A DNA stretch of 46,998 nt from Blastocladiella britannica (lineage: Eukaryota > Blastocladiomycota > Blastocladiomycetes > Blastocladiales > Blastocladiaceae): NCBI GenBank assembly GCA_025349905.2, contig MU624582.1, positions 1 to 46,998 on the forward strand. The letters are read 5' to 3'. Below the pieces are notes generated by a model. That model had not been told where the DNA came from. It did not search any database and saw only the letters and a list, made by a program, of their open reading frames with translations. The translations under genes were made by a program, and so were the position numbers. How positions within the stretch are numbered: position 1 is the stretch's first letter; the number at the start of each line of letters is the position of its first letter. Shown here piece after piece: positions 1 through 9,876 of this stretch.

Positions 1-1
1 C

Positions 2-379
2 GACCTCCTCGCCAAGCTCGCCGTGTTCCGCATGCACCACGATCAGCAGTGGTCGGCGATGATCGGCGAGTTCAAGCGGGCCAATGGGCTGCTTGCCAGA
101 GGCAAGGCCGCGACCGAGGCGGACATGGCGTGGTGTTGGTTGCTGCCGGTCTGGTGGGCTCGCCGGATGGAGAAGGCGGCGGCAGTCGGCGAGGGATGCG
201 GGCCGGCGCATGCGCTGAGGCATGTCCGCCAAATGCGTGAGGCGGCCAAGTTGGTGAACGTGCCGTCGGAGATGTTGCGCCGTCTTGGTGCGAAGGCGAC
301 AGCGGTCGAGGCCAAGATCAGGGCCAATGTCATCGCGGCTTTGGTGGCCCCGACCGAGGCGGCCGTGGTGGCACCTTAG
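2..379 (+). CDS. 3' end of an unrecognised protein-coding gene (5' truncated by the window)
   Basis: The frame is open from the first full codon of the window to a TAG stop, giving about 125 C-terminal residues. The composition is ordinary for this genome: alanine- and arginine-rich, GC-rich third positions. A Trp-rich patch (residues CWLLPVWWARR) is followed by a basic, predicted-helical tail containing HALRHVRQMREAAKL. No catalytic motif or domain was recognised. The upstream part lies outside the window, so the first bases could also be the end of an intron. A T-rich spacer and the next plus-strand gene follow. A real coding end is likely because the frame stays open over 125 codons and stops just before an abrupt switch to T-rich non-coding sequence; its function is unknown. 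Confidence 0.5.
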   Translation, partial: DLLAKLAVFRMHHDQQWSAMIGEFKRANGLLARGKAATEADMAWCWLLPVWWARRMEKAAAVGEGCGPAHALRHVRQMREAAKLVNVPSEMLRRLGAKATAVEAKIRANVIAALVAPTEAAVVAP

Positions 380-522
380 AGTTTTTTTTTTCCTGTCCTT
401 TTGTTTTTTTGCTTTCATCTGTTCTCTTTTTTGCTCTCGTTTTTTTGTCTTGTTTTTTTATCTTTGTCGTTTGTACTTTTTTCGTTTTTTATTCTTTACA
501 CTTAGGCAAGAAGAGAAGGAAC
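380..522 (+). promoter_or_regulatory. T-rich intergenic promoter/5' leader of the glutaredoxin-like gene
   Basis: About 140 bases that are mostly pyrimidine on the plus strand, with repeated runs of 6-10 T broken by C, lie between a stop codon and the next start codon. They probably hold the 3' end signal of the upstream gene and the promoter and leader of the downstream one. Similar but shorter T-rich stretches precede other genes here. No clear TATA box or transcription factor site is visible. Confidence 0.45.
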
Positions 523-1035
523 ATGCTCGCAACACTCGCCCGCACCATCCCCCGCCGCTCGCTCGCCGCCGGCCGCTTCTACTCGGCCGCGCCGCCAGCA
601 GCACCGCAGGCAGCCGCCGTCACCCTGACCGTGTTCAAGGTGCAGGACTGCCACCTGTGCGACGAGGCAATGCACGTTGCCGAGGTGGTGCAAAAGAAGG
701 CTGCCGTGCCCATGGACATTCGTCTTGTCGGTGAGTCGTTGCCTTTTTCTTTTTGCCAGAACGACTGAGTTTTAGACTCACTCTTTTCTGCAACAGATAT
801 CCACGACAAGTCCACCAACGGCAAGTGGCTCAAATACATGATGGACGTGCCCGTGATGCACCTCAACGACCGCCTGTGGGGCATGCATCGCGCTGACCCG
901 GGCAAGCTGCTCGCGGATGTTGAGGCTGCGCACGCCGAGTCTGCTGCCAACACGACACGAACTGCCGCGGAGGAGCAATCTGTGGAGGTGCCGCAGTCGG
1001 ACAAGGCCAGCGCCGCAGCCACGGCCTCATTGTGA
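523..1035 (+). CDS. Mitochondrial glutaredoxin-like (thioredoxin-fold) protein
   Basis: Two exons (523-730, 797-1035) with a 66-nt GTGAGT...CAG intron encode 148 residues. The N-terminus (MLATLARTIPRRSLAAGRFYSAA) is Arg/Ser/Ala-rich without acids and looks like a mitochondrial presequence. The mature part begins with a beta strand, VTLTVFKVQ, leading to C43-H-L-C46, the CxxC redox pair. It continues with a helix and, after the intron, with VPVMHLNDRLWGMHRADPGKLL, matching the cis-Pro 'VPV' and C-terminal helix of the short glutaredoxin-like family (DUF836; yeast YDR286C and human C5orf63 type). The likely role is mitochondrial thiol-disulfide chemistry; the exact substrate is not known for this family. 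The C-terminal 40 residues are a low-complexity Ala/Glu extension. The gene converges with the Zn2Cys6 gene, with a 53-base gap. Confidence 0.85.
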
Positions 1036-1088
1036 CGCGTGATATCCTCCTTTTTCGTCAAGTCCAACCGAAAAAAAACAATACATTG

Positions 1089-2776
1089 TCAACTTTCCAA
1101 CTGCTCCACCAATGCCTTGAGCTCGGCCACCTTGCGCTCGCAGAGCTCGTGTCCCTCGCGCCACATGTCGGCTTCCACGGGACTCGTCTCGAGCAATTCA
1201 AAGCACTGCCGCCGCGCAAACACCAGCAGTTTCTTGTAGTACTGGAGCTGGGTCGCTGGATCCTTTTCCGGTTCTGCGCCGCTGCCGCCAACTGGGGCAG
1301 CCGCCTTTGTCCCATTCTTGTTCGGTGGTGGTGGAGGTGGTGGATCGGCTGCCACCAACCGCTGTTGCGAAGAGGGGGCCACAAGTTTGGTCGGACTCGG
1401 CTGCGGGGGAGCAACGAGTTTGGTCGGACTCGTCGCGAGCGGCGGAGAGTCTTGAGGTGGGGCCGCCGACGATTTACGTGCCCTTTGAAGCCGGTCCTTG
1501 ACAAAAGGCACGGAATGCGGGATCGTCGGCGCAACGTGGGCCCAGAACGCGCCATAGGTGCAATAAACAGCCGGCGGATCCGTCTCCCGGTGCGCCCTGT
1601 TCAGAAAAGAAGAGGTTAGTAACATAAATCTAAGGTAAAGAAGGACGACATACAGAGTGCCCAGTGTCGCCAAAATAGCCTTGCCCCAGGAGGACTCCTC
1701 CCAGCCATCGGCATCGTCAATGTCCTTGCAATGCGCGGCAATGAGCCCGTGGATCGACCAAAGCAAATCACCCGACGCGTGTGGAGGCGAGGCAGCCAGA
1801 AACTTGAACCCGTGGATCCCAGCCTCGTGGTCCGGGATCGGAGGCAGACCAGCACCGTCGGCATTGCGCTGTTGCATGTCCTTGAGCCGCTCGTTGGCCC
1901 ACCACAGCGTGTACCGGTTGTTCGCGATCCACTTGGACTTGAATTTGGGCGGCGCGAACGGTTGCAAGTCTGGCACGTTGTGCGAAGGAACGAGACGCTC
2001 TTTGTTTACCGGTGACGACAAGCGCTCGGGAAGGGTTTCTTCGACCCCGTTTCGTCCATGACCATTCGAAATCACCGGAGCTGGCGTTGGTTCGTCGTCG
2101 TCGTCCTCATCAGACTCCTGCTCCTTCTCTGGCTCGTCCTCCTCCTTCTGCTCGTCGGCATCGCTACTGGCAGAGTCGACGCCAATCGGTGTTGGAGTAA
2201 CGGCAGCAGCAGACGACGAAGCTCGAGTCGCTTTACGCGAGCGGGAACGCAAAGGCAGCACGATCGTGGGGCTCTTCTTCTTCGTCTTCTTTTTCGTCTC
2301 CTTCCCCTTCTCCTTCTCCTTCTTGTGGAGCGGCGTCGTGCTACCTTTCGATATAGCAGCGGTGGCAGCGCGAGTGTGTCGGATAGTCGGCGGCGGCGAT
2401 ACATTGTTTTCGGAAGCAGCGACAGCGTCTACGATCTCGGAGTTGGGTGACGTGCGTCGCCGTTTCGGTGCGGGTGGGCGCTCGCTGTCGCTGTCGTTGT
2501 CGTTGTCGTCGTCCGAAAGTCCGTCAGCCGCTGCTGGTGCTGCTGCTGCTTTCGCCGTCGTTTTAGTCGTTGTTTTTGCTGTTGGTGTCGTTGTTGTCGC
2601 CGGTGAGTCGGGCGGCACGCACTCGCGACCCAACCTGAGGCACCGCTTGCACGGGAATCCACCGCGGCAGGCAGCCTTTCCAGTGCTGTATTGTTATCCA
2701 TTCAAATGTCAGATTTTATTGGTCGCGAATAGAAAGACGCGTACAAGCACTGCGAGCACGAGTTCCTGATTGCCAT
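1089..2776 (-). CDS. Zn2Cys6 (fungal zinc-cluster) DNA-binding regulator
   Basis: Three exons: 2776-2745, 2685-1654 and 1596-1089, encoding 523 residues. The first exon is only 32 nt and supplies the first CxxC. Splicing gives C7-x2-C10-x6-C17-x5-C23-x2-C26-x6-C33, exactly the Zn2Cys6 spacing, starting six residues after the Met. The rest is low-complexity: acidic Ser/Asp stretches, lysine runs resembling nuclear localisation signals, and Pro-rich C-terminal blocks. A more conserved-looking central segment (FKSKWIANNRYTLWWANERLKD onwards) is followed by a predicted C-terminal helix. Intron 2 (57 nt) carries a perfect TACTAAC branch site and is in frame without stops. Odd point: the C10-C17 loop (FTGKAA) lacks the basic doublet usual in this family, so DNA contacts may differ. 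No fungal_trans middle-homology region was recognised. Target genes are unknown. The gene is divergent from RAD54. Confidence 0.8.
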
Positions 2777-3032
2777 AATATCTTCGTGATATTTGGGAGT
2801 GAAATTGTGATATCTTTGAAATCTCCTCCCGTAAGCACGGTCGTCGCGTCCTTCCTCCACCTACTTTTCGCTCGGCCTCGGTTCCTGGGGGACAAGCTGC
2901 ATTGGGATCCAGTTTGTTGTTGAGTGACTCCCTCTGTTAGCCTGAACGACAAACAAGCACTGCAGCTCGACTCTCTTTCAAACCAATCAAAAATCAGTGA
3001 CGCACTGACTTGATTCAAAAAAGAACAAGAGA
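2777..3032. promoter_or_regulatory. Bidirectional intergenic region between the Zn2Cys6 gene and RAD54
   Basis: A 256-base spacer separates the two divergent start codons and must hold both promoters. Near 2785-2815 there is a diffuse inverted arrangement of ATATC/GATAT motifs (ATATCTTCGTGATATTTGGG and TTGTGATATC). No canonical MluI (ACGCGT) cell-cycle box was seen in the spacer, although one lies in the Zn2Cys6 first intron. No convincing TATA element is visible on either strand. Confidence 0.4.
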
Positions 3033-6000
3033 ATGGCAAAGCACCGCGCCCCCGCCATGGCCGACGACGACTCCTTGTCGGACGCCGAATTCGACGAGCT
3101 GGCACCGCCGCCCCAGCCCATGCCCCTCGCCCGGTCTGCGTCGGGCCGGCCGTCACGAGCGGCCGCACAAAAGCCGCCGCCGCCGCCCATTCTTCTCGAG
3201 GGCGATTCGGATCTCTCGGACGTACCTGGTCTCTTTGTGCGCCCCGCCGTCGCACGTGCTGCTGCTGCTGCTGCTGCTGCTGCCGCAGCTGTAAATGCAG
3301 CATCAAAAGTGACCGCGGCAAAGCCTCTGCATCCCGGCCCAATTGGCGATACAACCGACGACGACTTGGAGGATGTTGATATTCTCGCCGGCATCGATTC
3401 TCTTTCTTCGCCCAATGGCGCCGTGGATGCCATGATCGTGGACAAGGCGCCTGCTGCACCTTTACGCGAGTCATCCATGGCAAAGCAGGAGCAGCAACAG
3501 CAACAACCGCCACGGGTCTCGGTATTGCTGCCCTTCCGGCGCATTCCGTCCATTCCTGCCACCATTTCGGCAGCAGCAGCACCAGGTGCAGCGAGCCCGA
3601 TCAAACCCGACGTGCGTGCGCCGCTGGTCCGGATCAAGAGCCAGCCAGCCGCGTTCCCTTCGTCTGCTACACCAGCACCGCCAAATGCAGTTGTACCTGT
3701 GGTTCCACCACGCCGTACGCAATCGGCCGTGACTCCAAAACGCGCCGCGACTCCCATGTCGTCGTCCTTTGGCAGTGACTCGGAGAATGGCGCTGCTCCT
3801 GCTCCTTCCAAACGCACGCGCGCGGTGGCCTCGGAATCGGATGACGACGACGACGAGTTTGTTGCCGCGCCGGCCCCTCCACGTGTTGTCGGCGCGCGCA
3901 AGTCGTCCAGCGCCGTGCCAGACTGGACTGCGAGCGCGGCGCCTCCGGTCAAGCGGGCGCGGATGAGCGCACCGGCCAAGATCGCGGGCGTGTCGACTCG
4001 CAGCGGAGCGTCTACGGGCGAAACGCTCTTGCGCCCGCTCAGCGGCATGTCGCTCGGGGCGCGGCCTTTGGGACTGGGGACTGGCTTGGTGCGTTTTTTT
4101 CATTTTCATTTTTCTTCTTTTTATGGTAGACTCACAATCAAAAATAGTCGCGAGGACCGGGGATCGTGTTGTCGCGAAACGGGTCCAACCTTTCGTCGAA
4201 GAGCGACAACAGCATGGATGAGGATGCAAAGCCTCCGTCCACCTTGTTTGTACGTGAGAAACTGCCTTTTACATCCACGTTTATTCATTGGAAATGACCA
4301 TATAACAGCTCGAGACGGTCGGCAACAAGGTCAACCCGCACGCCATCCGCCCATTCAAGCCGCCGACTTTCAAGTCGGCCGTTGTTGGCGCCATGGGCCA
4401 GCACAACCCGACCATCAACCGCACGCTGGGCATGCGCGCGGGCGTCAAGCCTCCCGCGCGCCCACTGCACGATCCTGAGGAGGAAGGTGCGCTGGTGCTG
4501 TGGCGGCCGCCCGAGGTCTCCGAGACGGAAAAGATGCTGATGAAGGAGGAGGACAAGAAGGTGGCGGTGGTGGTGGACCCGACGCTGTCCAAAATTCTCC
4601 GGCCGCACCAGATCGAGGGCGTCGATTTCATGTACCGATGCGTCACGGGTGCCAAGGTGGAGGGCGTGTTTGGGTGCATTATGGCCGACGAGGTATATTT
4701 GTCCATGTTCTTCTTTTTTTTTTGCAAAAAAAAAGACTCACCAACATCGTTATCAAACAGATGGGACTCGGCAAGACGCTACAGTGCATTACGCTGCTCT
4801 GGACGCTGCTTCGGCAATCACCCATCCCAGGGAAATCGACCTGCGAAAAGGTGATCATCGTGTGCCCGTCGTCGCTGGTCCGCAACTGGGCCAATGAGCT
4901 CATCAAGTGGCTGGGCAAGAACGCGATCCACCCGCTGTGCGCCGACAACAAGGGATCCAAGGAAGAGTCGACCCGCGCCATCAAACAGTTTGTCGCCGCA
5001 CAGGGCCGCGCCGTCGTGAACCCGATCCTCATTATCTCGTACGAGTCACTTCGGTTGTATGCTCCGGTGCTTGGCCAGACGCCGATTGGGCTCATGCTCT
5101 GTGACGAGGGTACATCTGTTTCTACTTGTGTATTTTTTGAACGTTGGCTGATGGAATTTTTTTTTTTTTTTTGCGCAGGTCATCGATTGAAGAACTCTAC
5201 GTCCCAGACGTTTGTTGCCCTGAACCAACTCAATGTGCCGCGCCGCGTGATCTTGTCGGGAACTCCCATTCGTATGTTTTTTCTTGTGATACTTTAGGGC
5301 CGATCAAAGCTCACACCCAATATAAAATTGAAGAAAACGACCTGACCGAGTACTTTTCGCTGCTCAACTTTGCGTGCCCGGGCCTGCTGGGCAACGAGAA
5401 CGAGTTCCGACGCAACTTTGAGCTGCCAATCATGCGCGGCCGCGATTCGGAAGCGACCGATACCGCGCGTGCGGCCTCCGACGCGAAGTTGGCCGAACTG
5501 GTCGGCATGGCATCGCGGGTCATGATTCGGCGCACGCAAGATCTGCTGCGCAAGTACTTGCCCACCAAGCACGAGCACGTGGTGTTTTGCAAGCTCGGCG
5601 ACGCACAGCTGTCCATGTACTCGGACTACTTGCAGTCGTCGGCGGTGAAGGCGCTGTTACGCGGCAAGGACTCGCAGCCGCTCAAGGCGATCGGGTACCT
5701 CAAGAAACTGGTCAATCATCCGACGTTGGTCGAAGAGAAGCGGCCTTTGCGGGTTGACGAGTCAGGGAAACTGGTGGTCCTGGAACGCATGCTGCACAAG
5801 ATCAAGACCACCACCAAGGACAAGATCGTGCTCATTTCGAATTACACGCAGACGCTGGACTTGTTTGAGCGGCTGTGCACGGCACGCGGGTGGGCGCAGC
5901 TGCGATTGGACGGGACCATGGCCGTCAAGAAGCGGCAGAAGCTGGTGGATCAGTTCAACGACCCAGCAATGCCTGGTATGTTTCTTCTCCTTTTCATTTT

Positions 6001-6922
6001 TTGGAAGATATCTTGACAGTTGACCCCACTTCCTAAAAAATAGAATTCATTTTTTTGCTCAGTTCCAAGGCGGGTGGATGCGGCATTAACTTGATTGGGG
6101 CCAACCGGTTGGTCTTGTTTGGTACCTATTTAACTTTTATGCGCATTTTGAAGGACGATTGCTCACTGTTGAATCATGCAACAGATCCTGATTGGAATCC
6201 TGCCTCGGACATGCAAGCACTTGCGCGTGTTTGGCGAGGTACCGATCTCATTTTATATCGTTTTGATTCGATTCTGACACCTTCAAATACAGATGGTCAG
6301 AAAAAGACATGCTTCATTTACCGGTTTGTCGCCACGGGAACCATTGAAGAAAAGATCTTCCAGCGCCAGTGTCACAAGCAGATGGTACCTCTCTCCCTCC
6401 TTTTATCTTTTTTCATTTGAAAAGTCTAACAACTGTACCCTCGACAGCTCTCGAACTGCGTGGTGGACGAGGAACTAGACGTGGAGCGGCACTTTTCGCT
6501 CGAGGGCCTGCGAACGCTCTTTACGTACAACAGCACCACGCTATCGGACACGCACGACACCTTCAAGTGTACCTATTCTATCCATCTCTTCATTCTCTGA
6601 CAAGAAAAACTCATCCATGTTTTTGTGGTCGAAAATAGGCAAACGATGCGTCAACAACCGCCAATTCCGCCCGCCACCGCGCGACACGGTATCGGCCCGA
6701 AACGCCGCCACCGACATGTCGCTTTGGAACCACTACTCGGAACTGGAACTGCCCAAGGTGCCCGACCAGATGCTGCGCGAGTGCGGACAGGGAGTGGTCT
6801 CGTTTTGTTTCCAAAACACGGTGGACGGCGGGACCGTGGCGGCGTTGCCGGTGCAGTTGCAAGAGGAGCAAGAGATGGTGGCGGCGGGCGGTGGGGACGA
6901 GGAGGATGATGACGATGAGTAA
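3033..6922 (+). CDS. RAD54: RAD54 - SNF2-family DNA translocase of homologous recombination
   Basis: Eleven exons encode 1084 residues: 3033-4088, 4148-4249, 4309-4692, 4761-5109, 5179-5271, 5334-5975, 6044-6121, 6185-6238, 6293-6384, 6448-6568, 6639-6922. The N-terminal 350 residues are low-complexity (Ser/Asp, poly-Ala, basic) and longer than in yeast Rad54 (898 aa). The ATPase core follows in order: [23 protein letters not shown] (Walker A, about 515-520), DEGHRLKNS (Walker B), [49 protein letters not shown] and ARVWRDGQKK. It ends with the Rad54-specific FKCKRC zinc-like tail, which separates it from Rdh54 and Snf2. The protein would remodel Rad51-DNA filaments during strand exchange in the nucleus. 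Introns cut inside the signature motifs (DE|MGLGKT, DEG|H, SGTPI|Q, DPD and VWR|D), which confirms the splicing. Intron 5 uses an AAG acceptor. Confidence 0.95.
3258..3281 (+). repeat. (GCT)8 microsatellite encoding poly-Ala in RAD54
   Basis: Eight perfect GCT triplets, followed by GCC GCA GCT, encode an 11-residue alanine run in the disordered N-terminus of RAD54. As a pure triplet run in coding sequence it can vary in length without a frameshift. Confidence 0.9.
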
Positions 6923-7032
6923 CGCAAATCATTTTTTAATTGTTTACACTTGATCGAGGAGGACGAGGGTGGATTCTATTCATGACGATTGAAGGCGGCG
7001 TCAGCGAAAAAAGAAGACGAATGGGTGGAAAA

Positions 7033-7910
7033 TTAGGTACCATGGTCATTCCCAGATGGACACTGGATCGACACCAGTAGTTCCATGTGAGGATCCAGCA
7101 GCTGCAGCAGTCGCGTATCGGCATCGTGGTTGGCACGTACTGATACAGCAACCAATATCCTGCCCATTTTCATTTCAGTCAAGTGAGTGGAGATGTGGTC
7201 CTTTTCTCCTAGACAAGTAGTTACGTTTGATGATCCGGCTCACACAACACGGCTAATACCCTTGCGATCCACGATGCGTCGAGTGGAGTCCTGGCATATT
7301 TGCACATGAATAAGAAATGGAAAGCAACAAATAGAAAAGGAACGGACCCAAAGTCGCCAAGCTCGTCAATGGCAATCACATTGTATTCAGCAAGCGCAAC
7401 TCGATCCGAGAGAAGGGCAGCAAGATCGGCGCGCGACGAGACGGGTCTATTGCCTAATGTTAAAATCCATTCATACCCCCCCAAAAAAACGCGTGCATGT
7501 CGTACTGGCAGTCCACGCCGTCAAGCACGTCGATATTGACGGAAGGCCACGCGTCAGTGGCTGCCCACAGCCGTAACGCGCGGTCCAAGGTCTGGCGATC
7601 GCGGCAAATGTATAACGCGTGCCTTGGTTTCTGAGTATTGGGTTGTACTAATTCCAAGCATGCCAAGAGCAACTGGCGCGAGCGTATTGCTGCGCTACAC
7701 ATGTTGCCAACCATATACAGGGTAATGAGTATTTCGGCCAGGCCAGTCAACCAGTCAGAGCGCGCACAGATTCGGGGTCGAAACGATGCCAATTCGCCTT
7801 GGAGCAGCAGCAGCACTACCGGTGGAGAACAGGTCGGCCAGGGAGGAGGAGCGAGGAGCTGCCGCGGATCCGGCCGAGGAGGACGCAATGCCACCGGTCG
7901 ATGAGCGCAT
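7033..7910 (-). CDS. Small degenerate RecA-fold protein, possible SWSAP1/Psy3-type RAD51 paralogue
   Basis: Five exons (7910-7768, 7694-7506, 7446-7348, 7290-7225, 7159-7033) give 207 residues in one open frame. The order of elements fits a RecA-type ATPase core. A Ser-rich start and SLADLF come first, then a hydrophobic strand GIVS at the Walker A position but with no GxxxxGKT. An amphipathic helix (RQLLLACLELVQ) and strand ALYICRD with helix TLDRALRLW follow. Next is a Walker B-like strand YNVIAIDELGDF (132-143), then the strand ILVAVSVRA and a final LLVSIQCPSG. Family naming is an inference from fold order; SWSAP1, Psy3 and Csm2 likewise keep the fold but lose ATPase motifs. The gene is tail-to-tail with RAD54, 110 bases apart. 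Intron 3 (57 nt) is stop-free and in frame. The first splice junction is the least certain; an alternative would change the Walker A region. An upstream in-frame ATG at 7979 is possible. Confidence 0.5.
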
Positions 7911-8002
7911 AGTATAAAATTTCAAAGGTGCTCTCTTTGCCCGACCAGCGACATACAAATATAACGAGGCAAAGGCCATTATATATTGTTACATTTTAAG
8001 AA

Positions 8003-9828
8003 TTACCCAAAGAACGAGAACCCGGCACCCTCACCGTCCCCACCGCCATCCTGAACCAGCGACCCCCAGAGCGACGCGGTGTGCTGCACGGGCGCCTGGC
8101 GGGCCCTGGCGTCCGCCGCGGCCGCGACCTGCGCCTCGAACTGGTCGACGGTGCGCATGATCTCGGGATCGGTCGCGCGGTGCTTGCGCAAGCCGGCGAC
8201 AAAGTTCTCATACAGCATGCGCGAATCGACGCATCCAGACCCCATTGACGATGATGGTGCCGCCAAAACGGGTTTCTCCGCGCCATCTTGAGCAGTAGCA
8301 ATAGGATCAAACGCACTCACCACGGGAACCGCGTCGTCGGCGTTGCCATACCCCGAGACCTGGTCGCGGTTGCGGTGCAGAAACTCGAGCACCGCGTACA
8401 AGTTGTGCTTGCCAACGTAGTTTTGCGTCAGCGCGATCGATGGCTCGAGGTTGATGACGGCGTGCCACCATCTAAACAAACCACCAAAGTCTCAGTATTC
8501 ACATCAATATACAAAAAAAAAGTAGAAGCATACCCGTGAGGAACAAACATGATCTCGCCCTCGCCGCAAATCCCCCACAACGGCCGTCCCTCCCGCGGAA
8601 CCCCTTTAACGAGCTGGCGCGTGAGCGGGAGCCAAGTCCGGAACCATTCCGAGACCGAGTTCGGAGTGGTCACTTCCGCCCCGTCGTCGCTCGGATACAC
8701 GCCGGGGGGAACCAGATCGGGCGGGTACATGACCCACAGTTTCTTACCCCTGACCACCGCGTTCCACGCCGCCGTCAAGTTCGGGTCCTTGTGGTGGGAC
8801 GACCCGGACCGTTCGGGACCAATGATGAGCCACGAAAAGTCCGGTCGGGTTGGGCCCAGGACCGAAAACAAGTCGGCGGTAAAGTACTCGGGGACCGCAA
8901 ACGCTGCTGCCAGTTTGGCGCCCGCTTCGCCCTGGCGCGGATAGTCCTTGTCAAACAAGTACACGGGCGCCTCGTCGGGCGGCGCGGTGCGCAGGTACGC
9001 CAAGTACTCGCTGAGCGTCATGTCAATAGCTTCGGCCCGCAGCGGCACCTGCCCTGCCGCGGCCTCGAGTTTCGTCCATTCCCAGTCGCGCAAGGCCGAC
9101 CACGTCGTCATGCACCCGCGCAGGACCACAGGCACCGACGGTTCCTCGTACCGCGCGCGGAACTGGTCGGCCGTGGGTCTGTCCACGGTGTCCAGCCGCC
9201 GAAACACGCCCATGTCCGTCAACGCGTCGAGCGTGGCGACGGCGTGCGCGAGCGGCGTGACCGCGTTCAGGTGCGCCTGGTACAGCAGGTCCGAGTGCAT
9301 GTGGTGCGCGTGCACGGGCGTCCATGGTTTTGGGTGGTACGTTGGCCGCACCGCCATCGCGTACGTGTGCCGCCAAAGGCCCGTGGAGGCCGCAAACCGC
9401 TTTGGCTTAGTGGGTTGGTCGCGCCAGTGCTCGAGCACCCACCCTTTCCAGATCTCGTCGTACTCCCAGAACGCCATCCACGCCCTTGAGGTTCCGGCGA
9501 GCGCACACAGCGACCGCGGGTCCAGATAATTGACCACGAAAGCCAGCACAAACTCGTCGTCGAGACGCGCAAACGTGCGCGTTCCCAGGCCCGATGCTCG
9601 CGTGTCCACGAACCCGGGCTCTTGTTTCGCAAACGGCAAGTTGCCCAGTGGCCGAATTCCGAGCGGGTGCGGCGCGATGGAGGGCGGTGGGGGTAAGTGG
9701 GGTCGGCGTAGCCGCGCGCGCTTCGATTGTTCGGGCCGTTCGGACGCGTTTTCTTGCGTTTCAGACAGGGCGCGCTTGGCTGCCGCGGCCTTAGGCGGCG
9801 GCATCGCGTCGTTGGTTGTTGTTGTCAT
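8003..9828 (-). CDS. F-box + JmjC domain 2-oxoglutarate/Fe(II) oxygenase (JMJD6-like)
   Basis: Two exons (9828-8534 and 8471-8003) with a 62-nt intron encode 587 residues. A basic, disordered N-terminus with an Arg-rich patch (KRARLRRPH) is followed by an F-box-like segment at about 88-132 (LDDEFVLAFVVNYLDPRSLCALAGTSRAW). The JmjC barrel follows. Iron ligands are H346 and D348 in SSHHKDPN and the distal H435 in VPHGWWHAV, where the intron splits the Gly codon. AWNAVVRGKKLWVMYPP matches the JMJD6/F-box-JmjC subgroup. The likely role is protein hydroxylation or demethylation; the F-box suggests that it sits in, or derives from, an SCF ubiquitin ligase adaptor. The C-terminal 100 residues are variable and end in a Gly-rich GEGAGFSFFG tail. 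Only 48 bases separate it from the upstream lipin gene on the same strand. Confidence 0.88.
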
Positions 9829-9876
9829 TTTGGAAGACACGTCTGTCCGTTCGAAAGAGAAAAACCTTAAAATTGA

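Noticed and set aside
3258..3281. GCT repeats considered as part of a mobile or CRISPR-like array
   Set aside because: A simple in-frame trinucleotide run encoding alanine; no spacer-repeat structure and no terminal repeats.
2987..4048. 353-codon minus-strand frame opposite the RAD54 N-terminus
   Set aside because: Alanine/serine/glycine-rich mirror of a low-complexity region with repeats; no initiation context or domain.
7460..7505. A 23-nt intron (GTATGA...TTAG) in the RecA-fold gene
   Set aside because: Too short for normal splicing. A 59-nt GTACGA...ATAG intron in the same place keeps the frame and matches the local intron size.
8536..9489. 317-codon plus-strand open frame opposite the JmjC gene
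   Set aside because: Antisense shadow; the JmjC reading on the other strand has all catalytic residues, and this one is Arg/His-rich noise.
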